This document shows positions 1-9,291 of a stretch of 64,000 nt of DNA, one piece after another (position 1 is the first letter of the stretch; the number at the start of each line of letters is the position of its first letter). Made by a program: the position numbers and the translations under genes. Below the pieces are notes generated by a model. It ran no database searches. It was given only the letters and a program-made list of their open reading frames with translations, and was not told the DNA's origin. Origin of the DNA: Metridium senile (taxonomy: Eukaryota > Cnidaria > Anthozoa > Actiniaria > Metridiidae); contig OX459104.1 of assembly GCA_949775045.1 (NCBI GenBank), forward strand, positions 16,179,096-16,243,095. The letters run 5' to 3'.

Positions 1-1
1 T

Positions 2-300
2 TACAAAATAGCTTGTTCCGACTGTAATGCTACTTACATCAGTGAGACCGGCAGAAATTTGAACACTAGACTAACTGAACATAAACATGCCACGAAAAAC
101 AAAGACCCTAACAATCACATTGCCGAACATCACAAACATACTGGCCACACCATTAACTGGGACTCTGCCGCCTCCATTACACATTGCACCAACTATCACC
201 AATGCCAACTACTTGAAAGCTAGCTGGTACACCGGCTTGGAACAGAAGCCACTTAACTGTTGAGTAACACTACCGGCTTCCTACAATAGACTCATTAACA
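2..300 (+). pseudogene. Penelope-like element, 3' end of ORF (GIY-YIG endonuclease), broken
   Basis: Reading from base 2 gives YKIACSDCNATYISETGR followed by a Leu/Arg/Glu-His stretch (RLTEHKHATKN) and further His/Asn residues. This matches the GIY-YIG nuclease module at the C-terminus of Penelope-like retroelement proteins (zinc-binding CxxC, then YIGETGR; here the Gly of YIG is Ser). The frame stops at TAG 221-223. Shifting the frame there restores the usual tail (SWYTGLEQKPLN then LPASYNRLINN), with one more in-frame TGA. The break is explained by a 4-base duplication, AGCTAGCTGG. The reverse transcriptase lies outside the window to the left or is lost. Family assignment is firm; the copy is dead. 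Confidence 0.8.
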
Positions 301-587
301 ACTTCAAGCATTCCGCTAATACAATGACTAACACCTGCCCACGCATCAACAACAACATTACCGACTGAACCAGACTCATGAATACCACCGCTGTCTTTTC
401 GTTTTCTTTACTCTCTGAAGATGAATTCCGCTCAGGTTGTCGAAACGTCAGACATCAACATCAGTCTTTCTCAAGACTACACCACCCCGGACGATCATGC
501 CTCATCTGTGATGTAAAATTAACGATTATCACTGTTATGAGTTTTACAGCATGATGATATTGTATGTATTTGATCTAATTGTTTCAG
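301..587 (+). other. Probable 3' flank of the Penelope-like remnant
   Basis: No gene seen. The stretch continues from the broken Penelope-like reading frame with scattered stops and ends at the polypyrimidine/AG acceptor of the dead exon copy at 588. It may be the element's 3' region, but no terminal repeat was recognised. Confidence 0.3.
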
Positions 588-646
588 CACCAGCTACTCC
601 AAATAGCAATTCATTTACACCATGCATCCAGCTCAATCATTAAACG
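588..646 (+). pseudogene. Dead copy of the Thr/Pro stalk exon
   Basis: A good acceptor (ttgtttcag) is followed by a segment that in phase 1 starts A-P-A-T-P-N-S-N, like the exons at 2059, 2445 and 2989. The flank after it (ttttactctgtacc, then aagcaccttattttcatctaag) is the same intron sequence that follows those exons. The copy has an in-frame TAA and has lost the gtatg donor, so it cannot serve as an internal exon. Confidence 0.6.
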
Positions 647-689
647 TTTTACTCTGTACCATTCACTAACAAGCACCTTATTTTCATCT

Positions 690-866
690 AAGTTTATCTT
701 GATCCTCATCATTGTCATCATCATTATTGCCATCATCATTATTATCATCATATTATCATAATTGTCATTATCATTATAATTCATCATCATTATTGCCATC
801 ATCATTATTATCATCATCATCATCATTATTATCATCATCATTATCATAATCATGTCATTGTCTATT
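690..866 (+). repeat. Imperfect (ATC)n / (ATT)n microsatellite
   Basis: Runs of tcatcatcattatt units. The Met/Ile-rich reading frames across it are repeat artefacts. Confidence 0.9.
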
Positions 867-870
867 TTTC

Positions 871-1240
871 CCTTTTTTTGCTTTTCATTTTTTGTATTTT
901 CTTTCATTGGATGACACTTTAAAGGTTAGTTTTGCATTTTTGTTTGATTTGTTTTCCAATTTAACTTTTTAAACACGATTTTTATTGCTAGGTAGCATAA
1001 GTCCGTTATTTTTCATTAGTATTTTTTTCTTAGATCTATTAGATCTTTTACAATAATTTTACTTTATTTTGTTTTAACAGACGGGTTTCCATTTGATCTA
1101 ATAAGTTTTTATACTGATATTTTTTTGCTTTGATAGCTTTTACTGTTTTTTCTTCTTCTTTTCGTATTATTTTTTGTCTTTTCGTTCCGTTATTTTAACG
1201 TTTTTTTTTGCTTGCTTACGTGATTTCTTTATTCTATTTT
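871..1240. other. T-rich intergenic or intronic DNA, nothing recognised
   Basis: Long T-runs with no coding pattern, no repeat unit and no inverted repeat that I can support. Confidence 0.5.
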
Positions 1241-1650
1241 TTATGCTCGAGCACAACCATTCAATGATGCATGTGTGCACCAAAAGTCCAACTGCTGTAT
1301 TCCAAATAAGCTCGCGCACAAGGTTGGACGAGTCAGGTTAGGGTCTACTGGTGACTCTGCTACTAGTAACAATTGTAACCCAGTACCACCTGCCGCATGG
1401 TCGGGTTGTCGGCAACTAAACCGGCTCAACCACTAACATTATGTTAGTGAGGAGGGTGGCATCTCACCGAGCAGGACGAAAAATAAGACCTGTCAAAGGG
1501 CGGAAGAGCTCGTTTTGAGCCAACGGCCAGCATGCAAAACTGAAGCTTTGCAGAGTGACGTCAATTTCAAGCCAAAAAAAAGATCAAGTGGAATACCAAA
1601 CTGCTGATGTATAACTGATGCAACTCAAGAATGGCAAAGAGGAAGAGATA
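1241..1650. other. Less AT-rich island of unknown nature
   Basis: About 400 bp of more balanced composition in very AT-rich surroundings. No open frame longer than 62 codons and no motif that I recognise. The composition and sharp edges suggest a transposon remnant; function unknown. Confidence 0.3.
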
Positions 1651-1919
1651 GTTTTACTAGATATACTGTATTTGATAGTATATTTTTCGCATTGTATGCA
1701 TATAATTCTATTATTAGTTATATTTAAGGAGGAGTAGGATATTCAATTGGGACGAAAGTTCTGTTTCCATCTCCTGTCACAAGTATATAGTACTCTTTAT
1801 TAATTGAAAATTGTATCATTGTGACAAATAAATAAACAAACAAAATTGTCATCATCATTATCAAAAGTGTTATTATTATAAACATGAACATCATTACCTT
1901 TATTCTCTTCCTTTCCCTC

Positions 1920-2032
1920 AATCATCATCATCATCATCATCACTAACATCATCAGCATTGTCATAACTGACATCATTATTGTCACCATCACCATCATCAG
2001 TGTTATAATCATCATCAGCTACATATTTCCTA
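1920..2032 (+). repeat. Imperfect (ATC)n in stalk-exon duplication unit
   Basis: Same (ATC)n-plus-flank block as before the exons at 2445 and 2989 (atcatcagctacatat, then taatgttattttgtgctggt). It is part of the duplicated intron-exon unit. Confidence 0.8.
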
Positions 2033-2058
2033 ATGTTATTTTGTGCTGGTTGTTTCAG

Positions 2059-2603
2059 TACCACTTACTACGAATGGCACACCAACTACAACAACCAGCC
2101 CATCCACAACAGGTATGTTTTACTCTGTACAATTTACCAACAAGCATCTTATTTTTATCTAAGTTTATACTTCTCATCATCATCATCATCAGTCATCATC
2201 ATTATTATCATTATCATTATTATCATCACCATTATCATAATTGTCATTATCACCATCATTATCATCATTGTCATTATCATCATCATTATCGTCACTGTCA
2301 TCATCATACATCATTATCATCATCATCACTACCATCAGAAGTGTTGTCATCACTGGCATCATTATTGTCACCATCACCATCATCAGTGTTATAATCATCA
2401 TCAGCTACATATGTACTAATGTTATTTTGTGCTGGTTATTTCAGAATCACCTACTACTATAAATGGCACACTAAATGCAACAACCAGCCCAGCCACAACA
2501 GGTATGTTTTACTCTGCACCATTTACCAACAAGCATCTTATTTTTATCTAAGTATATTCTTCTCATCATCATCATCGTTATTGTGATCATCATCATCATC
2601 GTG

Positions 2604-2647
<44 letters not shown>

Positions 2648-5600
2648 TATCATTATCATCATTGTCATCACCATCATTATAAATAGTGCCATTGTCATCA
2701 TCATCATCATTGTCATCCTCATCATTATTATCATCATCATCATCATCATTGTCATCATCATCATCACCATCATTATCAAAAGTGCTGTTATTATATACAT
2801 GAACATCATTACCTTTATTCTCTTCCTTTCAATTACCTCAATCATCATCATAAATCATTATCATCATCATCACTACCATCATCATTGTTGTCATCACTGG
2901 CATCATTATTGTCACCATCACCATCATCAGTGTTATAATCATCATCAGCTACATATGTACTAATGTTATTTTGTGCTGGTTATTTCAGAATCACCTACTA
3001 CTATAAATGGCACACTAAATGCAACAACCAGCCCAGCCACAACAGGTATGTTTTACTCTGTACCATTTACTAACTAGCATCTTATTTTTGTCTAAGTATA
3101 TACTTCTCTAAACCATCCTTTAAATAGACACTCTATGAGCGTGAAGTCGTGCTAGTAATAAAATCAACACAGGAGGCTAAACAATTCTACTTTGGGCTTC
3201 CTGTGTTCGTTCCCAAAACATCATGGGGAACTATACGCGACATGACAGATAGATACATACATAGATTGGCTTCAAACATAAATCATTGTTTTTATGACTA
3301 TGAATTGATTTGTTGTCTTCTATCAGGTTCACCAGTGCCCCCTGTTGTCACAACACCAGGTTAGTATAATTTGAATACCCTCTCATCCGGTTTGTGTTTT
3401 AGCCAATCAGCGCGCGAGTTTCTAATGTGATATGGGATTCTATCCGATATGGACATCTAATTAGACATCTTATACGATAATACTTCATATTATCCTCTAC
3501 TATGTCTATTAGATACGTCACTAGATATGTCTCTTCTCTCTCTCTGAACTCCTTGATATTGCGATATTATTCGATAATATCCTCTAATATGTTTTTTAGA
3601 TACATCAGTAGGTATGTCTCTTCTCTCTCTCTGAACTCCTTGATATTGCGATATTATCCGATAATATCCTCTGATAATTATCCAATATCAATACGCTATC
3701 GATATCTCTATTTAACTATCAAACATTAAAATGCATATTTGGTTAACTTGGAAATACCCGATAATTATCTGATATCAATACGCTATCGATATTATAGACT
3801 ATAGCTATGATGTTAGATACCCAATAAAATATCTAAGAAGTAGTGTTTACAACATGAGCGGCCGTGTTGTATCGGCAGATACAATCGCAAGCCGAAGGCG
3901 CGCGATTGTATCGCCGATACAACACGGACGCGAATGTTGTAAACTACTTAAAAAATGTCTAGGTTAGCTCTTTCATATTTTACCAAATTTTCAAGATTAA
4001 AATAAATTTTGCCGTAAAATTACCAGTTAGAACTTATGCAAATCAGGATATACAACACTAGTGTTGTATCAGATTTACAACACTCGTCATGGTCATGATT
4101 TCTTTTGAAAATGTCTCATTAATTATTCATGAATTTTTTAAATATGGATACCGCTCCTTTATGTCAAAATTCGAGCAAAATGCAAACAAAATGCTATATA
4201 CATCTACATCTACATATGGGGGCCTGACAAAAGGGGGTACCTATCACTGCAAGACTAAATAATAATTATATCGCTTGCTCAGGCCGCACTATAAGCTACA
4301 AAACCTCGTTTTTTTTCTGCCTTTTCATGGCTAGGCGTTCTACACGCTCGGCTCATAAGACAGTGGAAAATTGGGTTCATAACTTAATTTCTGAACTACC
4401 CTGGCGCTTGGCTGATAAGATAATAAAATTGAATGATTGGATATGATTGAATGAATGTGTAAAAGAACGAATGAATAATAGATGGATGAATGAAAGGATG
4501 GATATTTAGATGAATTAATAAATTGATGGATTTGCAGTTGCATTTAAAATATATATATGGATGGATTGATGGATGAATGAACAATAGTTGAATTAATGAA
4601 TGGATGGATAGGTGGATGAAAGAAAAGATGGATGGATGGATGAATGAATGAACGAATAGATAGATGGATGAATGAACGAATTAATTATGGATGGATGGTT
4701 AGATTAATGAGAAAATGAACTAGTGGGAGGATGGGTGAATGAATGAACAAATAATAATTCATTTTTGGTTAAATATTGTATTTTTTTATTTTTATTTCTA
4801 GCTCCGACCACTACTTCTCCAGCAACCCAAATATGGAATAAAGTGGTAGGAGAAATGCTTGGAGATCAGAACAGTTTTATTGTGATGGTGGTAGCGGCAG
4901 CGTTGTGTCTTATATTACTGATTGCTCTGATCATAACATGTGTAAGTTTGTGATAAATGTTGATAAACTGTGCTATTTTAATTGTTATTCTTATGTCAAC
5001 ATTATCAATAATAGTTATAATTATAATCATATTTTATAATTAATTTGTTTGTTTGTCTGTGTGTTTTTTTGTCTGTGTTTGTTTGTTTGTGCTTGTCAAT
5101 TTCTTTGATTGTCGACTATTTATTTGTTTGTCTGTTTGTTTGATTGTTTGTTTGCCGCTTTGTCTGGTGTATTGTTTGTTTACTTGTCTGCTTTATTGTT
5201 TGTCTGTATTTAACTTGTCGCTATAATGGAGGGTAGGTGCCTTGAGCAATGCAATGTCCATAGGCAATGGCAATAGGCAATGGCAACAGGCAAGAAGCAA
5301 TAGGCAAGAGGTAACCATGGCAACCGAGCCACGGGTCAACCTCGGCACCTGTCACACTGAACAACAGTGGAATACAATACTTACCATCAAATCCAAGCAA
5401 AAGCAAGATGGCGAACAGTGACCACGATGCATCGAGTCGGCGCATGCGCACGCTAGCAACAACCGCTGACCGGAACAAAGCTCCAAGTTAACTTTGCTTA
5501 ATATTAACCACATACATATCTATTTATGTGATATTTTGTGAGACTATTTTTTAACAACTTATGTCAGTGTCGATATCACATATTGTTTTTTTTGTTTGTT

Positions 5601-6604
5601 TGCATGTTTTGTCTGTCTGTCTGTCTTTCTGTCTGTTTTGTTTGTTCGTTCGTTTGTATTGTTTGCTTATTTTTATATTTTTTTATTTATCAATCTGTCT
5701 GTCTCCTAATAGTATATTTGTTGGTCATCAACCTTTTTATTTCTCAACAACAACAAAAAAAAACAAAACAAAAAAACTATTATGAATCCAAATCCAACCT
5801 ACAAACATTTGTTTAATCTGTCTGTCGTTTGTTTCCCTCGGAAGGCCTGGTGCTCAGGCTAATATCTGTCTGTTTGTCAGCAGCGTACGTGTATCTATCT
5901 ATCTATATATGTAATATTTTGTGAAACTATTTTTTTCAACAACTTCTTTCAGTGTCGCTATCAGATTGTTTGTCTGTTTATATATTTTTTTGTTTGTTCA
6001 TTTATTTATCAATCTGACTGTCTTTTGCATATCTGTCTGTTTGTCAGTATACGTGTACGGTGATCTATCTTAGTGATATCTATATATATGTGATATTTTG
6101 TGAAACAATTTTTTAACTTCTTTTCAGTGCCAATATCACAGATTGTTTATTATTTATTTATTAAACTTTCCACTGAGTAACTACTGTTTTTGAGTAACTA
6201 ATATTTTGTTTTTACAAACGAATTAGGTTGTCTCTGACTAAATTTGATGATTTTTAATTAGGCGTTTCGGCTAAATCTTTAGCCTTCATCAGTAGAATTT
6301 GTACTGTTTTGTTTGTTTATTTATTTATCTGGCTGGCTGTCTTTTACATGTATGTCTGCATGTTTGCCTGTATATACGTAATATTTTGTGAATCTATTTT
6401 TTCAACAACTTCTTTCAGTGTCGCTATCGCAGACTGATGAAGAAAACAAAGTTTCCCAAAGATTTGATCATCAATAATGATAGCGCATGGATAAACAGTA
6501 ATGACGACCTGCTGATGTGGGAACGAAACTTACGAGCAACTGAGGTCAACCCAGCAACAGCAGCAGCACCAACAGCACGACCAGCAAATGATAAACGCGT
6601 TTAA
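2059..6604 (+). CDS. Single-pass membrane protein with Thr/Ser/Pro-rich stalk (3' exons of a gene; 5' end not found)
   Basis: I join 2059-2112, 2445-2501, 2989-3045, 3327-3359, 4802-4941 and 6419-6604. Every internal junction has AG/GT borders and one continuous frame results: phase 1 at the first four junctions, phase 0 at the last. The stalk exons read TTNGTPTTTTSPSTT and, twice, SPTTINGTLNATTSPATT, with NGT and NAT N-glycosylation sequons and many O-glycosylation candidates. Then comes a hydrophobic helix (FIVMVVAAALCLILLIALII), a Cys pair, a basic stop-transfer (CRYRRLMKKTK) and a ~57-residue cytoplasmic tail ending KRV. This is the build of a type I mucin-like or adhesion-type surface protein; the ectodomain domains would lie in exons upstream of the window. 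The only signal-peptide-like exon nearby (5385-5478) is on the opposite strand. No homologue recognised. Confidence 0.7.
2165..2400 (+). repeat. Imperfect (ATC)n microsatellite in intron
   Basis: tcatcatcattatt-type repeat between the first two stalk exons; long Met/Ile or His frames here are artefacts. Confidence 0.9.
2560..2940 (+). repeat. Imperfect (ATC)n microsatellite in intron
   Basis: Same repeat, expanded, between the second and third stalk exons. Open frames on both strands are artefacts. Confidence 0.9.
3327..3359 (+). CDS. 33-nt Pro/Thr exon of the membrane-protein gene
   Basis: Acceptor tctatcag at 3319-3326 and donor gttagt at 3360. In phase 1 it adds G-S-P-V-P-P-V-V-T-T-P. 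It is symmetric (1-1) like its neighbours, so skipping it would keep the frame. The donor is weaker than those of the other exons. Confidence 0.55.
3500..3690 (+). repeat. Two tandem 87-bp units
   Basis: The phrase tatgtctcttctctctctct recurs 87 bp apart (3526 and 3613), followed in both by tgatattgcgatattat. The small open frame across it is a repeat artefact. Confidence 0.75.
3835..3950. mobile_element. Fold-back MITE, ~116 bp
   Basis: Arms from AAGTAGTGTTTACAACAT and ATGTTGTAAACTACTTA extend inward through CCGTGTTGTATCGG / CCGATACAACACGG and GATACAATCGC / GCGATTGTATC, giving an almost complete hairpin in an intron of the membrane-protein gene. Confidence 0.75.
4201..4256 (-). mobile_element. 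5'-truncated LINE fragment (3' UTR only)
   Basis: Carries catctacatctacatatggg, then ctatcactgcaagact, nearly identical to the 3' end of the LINE at 44673-46738 and in the same orientation. A typical dead-on-arrival LINE copy. Confidence 0.75.
4420..4755 (+). repeat. Imperfect (GGAT)n/(GAAT)n
   Basis: ggatggatgaatgaatgaa-type tetranucleotide repeat in the intron before the transmembrane exon. Confidence 0.85.
4802..4941 (+). CDS. Transmembrane exon of the membrane-protein gene
   Basis: Acceptor tatttctag at 4793-4801 and consensus donor gtaagt at 4942. It encodes A-P-T-T-T-S-P-A-T-Q, a short linker (NKVVGEMLGDQN) and a ~20-residue hydrophobic helix ending I-I-T-C. It enters in phase 1, matching the stalk exons, and leaves in phase 0, matching the exon at 6419. 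The best-supported exon of this gene apart from the terminal one. Confidence 0.75.
5039..5215 (+). repeat. (TTTG)n/(TGTC)n low-complexity repeat
   Basis: tttgtttgtctg-type repeats; no gene. Confidence 0.85.
5385..5478 (-). CDS. Possible first coding exon with signal peptide (partial, isolated)
   Basis: On the minus strand, ATG at 5445 opens MRRLDASWSLFAILLLLGFD: a basic N-terminus, a strong hydrophobic core and then a perfect donor, G|gtaagt (gt at 5384-5383), leaving in phase 1. An alternative upstream Met at 5478 adds eleven residues. Local GC is higher than around it (cggcgcatgcgcacgc). It looks like the first exon of a secreted or membrane protein running leftwards, but no matching minus-strand exon was found. 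It sits antisense in the last intron of a gene whose stalk exons also use phase 1, so it could be an inverted duplicate of that gene's own first exon. It could also be chance. Confidence 0.4.
5568..6145 (+). repeat. Three fossil copies of the terminal-exon acceptor and start
   Basis: Each copy has (g/a)tattttgtga, then aactattttt, ttca(g) and an exon-like start: TGTCGATATCACATATTG (5568), TGTCGCTATCAGATTG (5953) and TGCCAATATCACAGATTG (6128). The true exon starts TGTCGCTATCGCAGACTG (6419). After ~18 nt each copy runs into TTTG repeats. All keep an AG acceptor in frame, so they are decoy exons, or rarely used alternative ones. The first would continue as a long Phe/Val/Cys-rich frame to 5816. 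Confidence 0.7.
6261..6292 (-). repeat. Hammerhead-like palindrome, degenerate
   Basis: On the minus strand: CTGATGA, then AGGCTAAAGATTTAGCC (a clean hairpin), then GAAAC and GCC. The order matches the hammerhead core, but the UH cleavage dinucleotide is changed (GCC for GUC) and helix I is poor, so activity is unlikely. Confidence 0.35.
6419..6604 (+). CDS. Terminal exon: cytoplasmic tail of the membrane protein
   Basis: Acceptor aacttctttcag, then 61 codons and TAA (6602-6604). Starts CRYRRLMKKTKFPKDLIINN, a basic stop-transfer directly after the transmembrane exon, then an acidic/Asn stretch with two Trp, then an Ala/Pro/Thr run and DKRV at the end. Length is exactly 186 nt. No polyadenylation signal of canonical form was seen in the next 400 bp. 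Confidence 0.75.
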   Translation, partial: CRYRRLMKKTKFPKDLIINNDSAWINSNDDLLMWERNLRATEVNPATAAAPTARPANDKRV

Positions 6605-6640
6605 AGGGACTCACTGCAAAGATATGATTGAGGTACCTTA

Positions 6641-6880
6641 ATTGATGGTGATGATGATGATGATGGTGATGATGGTGATGAAGACGAGGATGATGATGAT
6701 AATGATGATGAAAATGATGACGATGATATTGTTGATGATGGTGATGAAAATGATAGTGATGATGAGTGCGATAATGCTGATTGTTATGATCATGATGGTG
6801 TTATTGATGATGATGATGACGACGACGACGGAGCTTACGAAGATGATGATGATAATAATATAATGATGATGATGCTGCTG
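6641..6880 (+). repeat. (GAT)n microsatellite in the likely 3' UTR
   Basis: gatgatgatgatggtgatg-type repeat just after the stop codon at 6602-6604. Confidence 0.9.
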
Positions 6881-7096
6881 TCGATAGTTATGTTATTTAT
6901 ATCGTGTTTTGCTTGGTGATAATCGCCTATATACGCGTGATTTTGTAAGACTTTTCGCCCAACATTCCGTGTTATTTATTTCCCGTAGTTATTTAAGTAT
7001 TTATTTTCTCCACAGATTGAATCCATGATATCAACTGGAATTGAAGACTATTTTGATAAAGAAATAAGCTTTTTTAGAACATAGATACACCCACTA

Positions 7097-7113
7097 TTTA
7101 GTGCATAACGAAC
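7097..7113 (+). repeat. 17-bp direct repeat, left copy
   Basis: tttagtgcataacgaac, repeated exactly at 9292-9308. The 2178 bp between are filled with MITEs. Confidence 0.8.
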
Positions 7114-7303
7114 GTACTTGCATTGCTAAAAAATCCTACAAATTGAAATGTGGACGGAAGTAGTGGAGACGGAAGTAGAGTATCCCACACTAGTTTAATC
7201 GCTAGTTATCGTACATTTGTACTCCGGTTTTCCTTAAGCCTTTTAGCGCTGACGCAGTCTGCACTAGTTTAACCGCTAGTTATCGTAAATTTTTACTCCA
7301 ATT

Positions 7304-7589
7304 GTTAAGGTTTTCATTGACCCGTGAAAACTCTTTAGTGTATCACTCTTTACTGCACCTTAATTCTATTGTGTTCTTTTGTTGTTATTTGACTAGAGTG
7401 AAGGCATTTAACCTGTGAAATAGAAATTGCTTGCTAAAGTGTAATAGTCAAATAGACTCAAAAGAAAACAATGGAATTAGAGACTGCTAAGGTGTATTAG
7501 TCTAATATCCATTTCACGGCTTAAATGACTTCACTCTATCACTATATTTAGCTAGTACACTTTGTTTCATGGGATAATGAAAACAACTC
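7304..7589. mobile_element. TA-inserting MITE (GAG ends) with a second MITE nested in it
   Basis: The right end, read inwards, is GAGTTGTTTTCATTATCCC, then TGAAACAAAGTG, much like the element at 46898. The left end is decayed (TTTTCATTGACCCGTGAAAA). It is split at a TA by the element at 7396-7536. Confidence 0.6.
7396..7536. mobile_element. 141-bp TA-inserting MITE
   Basis: TA on both sides (7394-7395, 7537-7538). Terminal inverted repeats start GAGTGAAG(G/T)CATTTAA and continue CTGTGAAAT / GCCGTGAAAT. The same family, with the same length and opposite orientation, is at 43840-43980. Confidence 0.85.
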
Positions 7590-7609
7590 TATAGATTAAT
7601 GAAGGCATA

Positions 7610-7897
7610 GAGTACCGAAGTGATGACGTCACAATTTTGTTTTTTTATCTTTTCGTATTCAGACTACTTTCATCATAGAATGCTAGTCAAAATATGGGCT
7701 GCCCGAAAATTGGGATCATTTGAGTGTGAAACGGCTGAGATATGATTTTTTGAATGTAAAATTTTCTCCACACAAAGTCTCTTATTTTTGGCCTGGTTCT
7801 AACCAAATTTTCGGGCAGCCTATTTTTTGACTAGCATTCTATGATGAAAATTATTTGAATAGGAAAAGCCAAAGTGTGACGTCACACTTCGGTACTC
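7610..7897. mobile_element. Fold-back MITE with GAGTACCGAAGTG ends
   Basis: Left GAGTACCGAAGTGATGACGT and right ACGTCACACTTCGGTACTC are inverted copies. Inner arms agree too (ATAGAATGCTAGTCAAAATA / TTTTTTGACTAGCATTCTAT and GGGCTGCCCGAAAAT / ATTTTCGGGCAGCC). Left flank TA, right flank TG. Confidence 0.8.
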
Positions 7898-7898
7898 T

Positions 7899-7985
7899 GA
7901 AATAGAAATACAAATAGAAATACAAATAGAAATAGAAATAGAAATAGAAATAGAAATAGAAATAGAAATAGAAATAGTCAAATAG
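7899..7985 (+). repeat. (GAAATA)n microsatellite
   Basis: gaaatagaaatagaaatag repeated to the start of the next MITE copy. Confidence 0.9.
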
Positions 7986-8128
7986 TCAAATAGACACAAA
8001 AGAAAACAATGAAGTTAGAGACTGCTAAGGTGTATTAGTCTAATATCTATTTCATGGGTTAAATGACTTCACTCTATTACACTTTAGCTAGTACACTTTG
8101 TTTCATGGGATAATGAAAACAACTCTAT
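7985..8128. mobile_element. Partial second copy of the 7460-7590 nested MITE pair
   Basis: From tcaaatagacacaaaagaaa to aacaactctatag it repeats 7445-7591 with few changes, including the inner-element end and the outer-element end. Confidence 0.75.
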
Positions 8129-8137
8129 AGATCGCTA

Positions 8138-8235
8138 GAATGAAGGCATTTAACCCGTGAAATAGAAATTGCTTGCTAAAGAGTAATAGTCAATGGAATT
8201 GTTTTCTAAAGAGTGTTAGTCTAATAACCTCACTC
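8138..8235. mobile_element. Internally deleted TA MITE of the 141-bp family
   Basis: Flanked by TA; starts GAATGAAGGCATTTAACCCG and ends AACCTCACTC. The middle is shorter than in the 141-bp copies. Confidence 0.6.
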
Positions 8236-8411
8236 TATCTGTGAGACATTAGTTAATACTAAAGAGTACAATTTTGCTAATTTTAGTTTTTCTCTGTTTA
8301 TTGTAGCACTATTTTGTAGTCTATTTAGTTTTATATTGCACGGATATATTGTTTGCATTCTATTATCGTGACTTAAACAATTCTTCAGCAACTGGTGTTT
8401 CAACGGTATTG

Positions 8412-8628
8412 AGGCTAAGTTTACACGGAACCTGACGAATTTTTGACCGGTCAAAAAATCGTCCTGGACATGCTGTTCACACGGAACCGATCATTACAAT
8501 ATTTTCGTTTTGACCGGTTAGGCGTCCAAATTATTGCACGTTTAGCGCGGTCCCGTGTGAACGGAACCCGTAAGCGGATGTTTTTTTGATCGGTCAAAAA
8601 TTCGTCCGGTCCCGTGTAAACGTAGCCT
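8412..8628. mobile_element. Fold-back MITE with AGGCTA(C/A)GTTTACACGG ends
   Basis: Left AGGCTAAGTTTACACGGAAC and right, inverted, AGGCTACGTTTACACGGGAC. Inner repeats GACGAATTTTTGACCGGTCA and its inverse. Target duplication not clear. Confidence 0.8.
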
Positions 8629-8949
8629 GAGACACAGTTTACTTACAGCGCCTTCGTTCACGAACGAAAGCTAGCAATGCATTCTGGTACTTATATTATA
8701 TGCGCCATAAAGCAAATTCTATATTATATAGACAAAGATTAGGATAATTTATTGTTATTGTTAGATTATATAAGAAGTAGATGTATTTTTACATGAAAAG
8801 TTTTTCTAACTTCGCAAGTTATTGTTAGGACAATACTCCCTTTCATAGCTCTTTGCGCCATTTCAAAACGTAGCCATGCATCTAAGCAAGACGAACGGTG
8901 ATCTTGATAGAGACCTTTATTATAGCGCGACGCACCTTACCGTGGCCAC

Positions 8950-9189
8950 CTAATTAAAGTTTTGTACAAGTTAACCAATCAGAAAGCGAGAATTTGACCT
9001 TAATATTAAAGACACGCCGAGTGACAAACGATAAACACTTTGAAATGTTCAAAGCGAAGACAAGAGTGAAGTTTATAAGTGGCTGAAAAACCTCCCATGC
9101 AGGATGATTAAATTTTAAAAGGTGTAGCAAACAATTCGAAAAGAGAAACTTTTGAACGCTAAGCTAAGTTGTACAAAACTTTAATTGGG
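8950..9189. mobile_element. Fold-back segment
   Basis: CTAATTAAAGTTTTGTACAA (8950-) is the inverse of TTGTACAAAACTTTAATTGG (9170-), with further partial pairing outside. Contains ACCAATCAGAAAGCGAG, akin to the CCAATCAG(A)GCGCGCG motif of other repeats here. Confidence 0.6.
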
Positions 9190-9291
9190 TCAGCTGCGTT
9201 AATGCGTTATGCTGTAAGGCCTCGATGCAGAGAAACGGCCACCTTTCAAAATGGTGCAAGAACTGTGGAATTAGGGACTATGGTGTGTGTT

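Larger units (their letters stand above)
2059..3045 (+). repeat. Three tandem copies of a mini-exon with its flanking intron
   Basis: Exons 2059-2112 (54 nt), 2445-2501 (57 nt) and 2989-3045 (57 nt) share acceptor context (tgctggt, then ttcag), donor context (gtatgttttactctg) and ~100 bp of intron on each side. Spacing is 386 and 544 bp, the difference being (ATC)n length. The last two exons are identical. Symmetric phase 1-1 exons let the stalk lengthen without breaking the frame. Confidence 0.85.

Noticed and set aside
2033..2963. Long Ile-, His- and Met-rich open frames on both strands
   Set aside because: They are translations of (ATC)n. Only the short exons within, defined by splice borders and by repetition, are supported.
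7016..7085. Further 3' exon of the membrane-protein gene (ccacag|ATTGAATCC, after a donor-like GAG|gtacct at 6633)
   Set aside because: It lies beyond a stop codon that ends a well-formed tail; the (GAT)n between and weak donor make a 3' UTR intron no more than possible.
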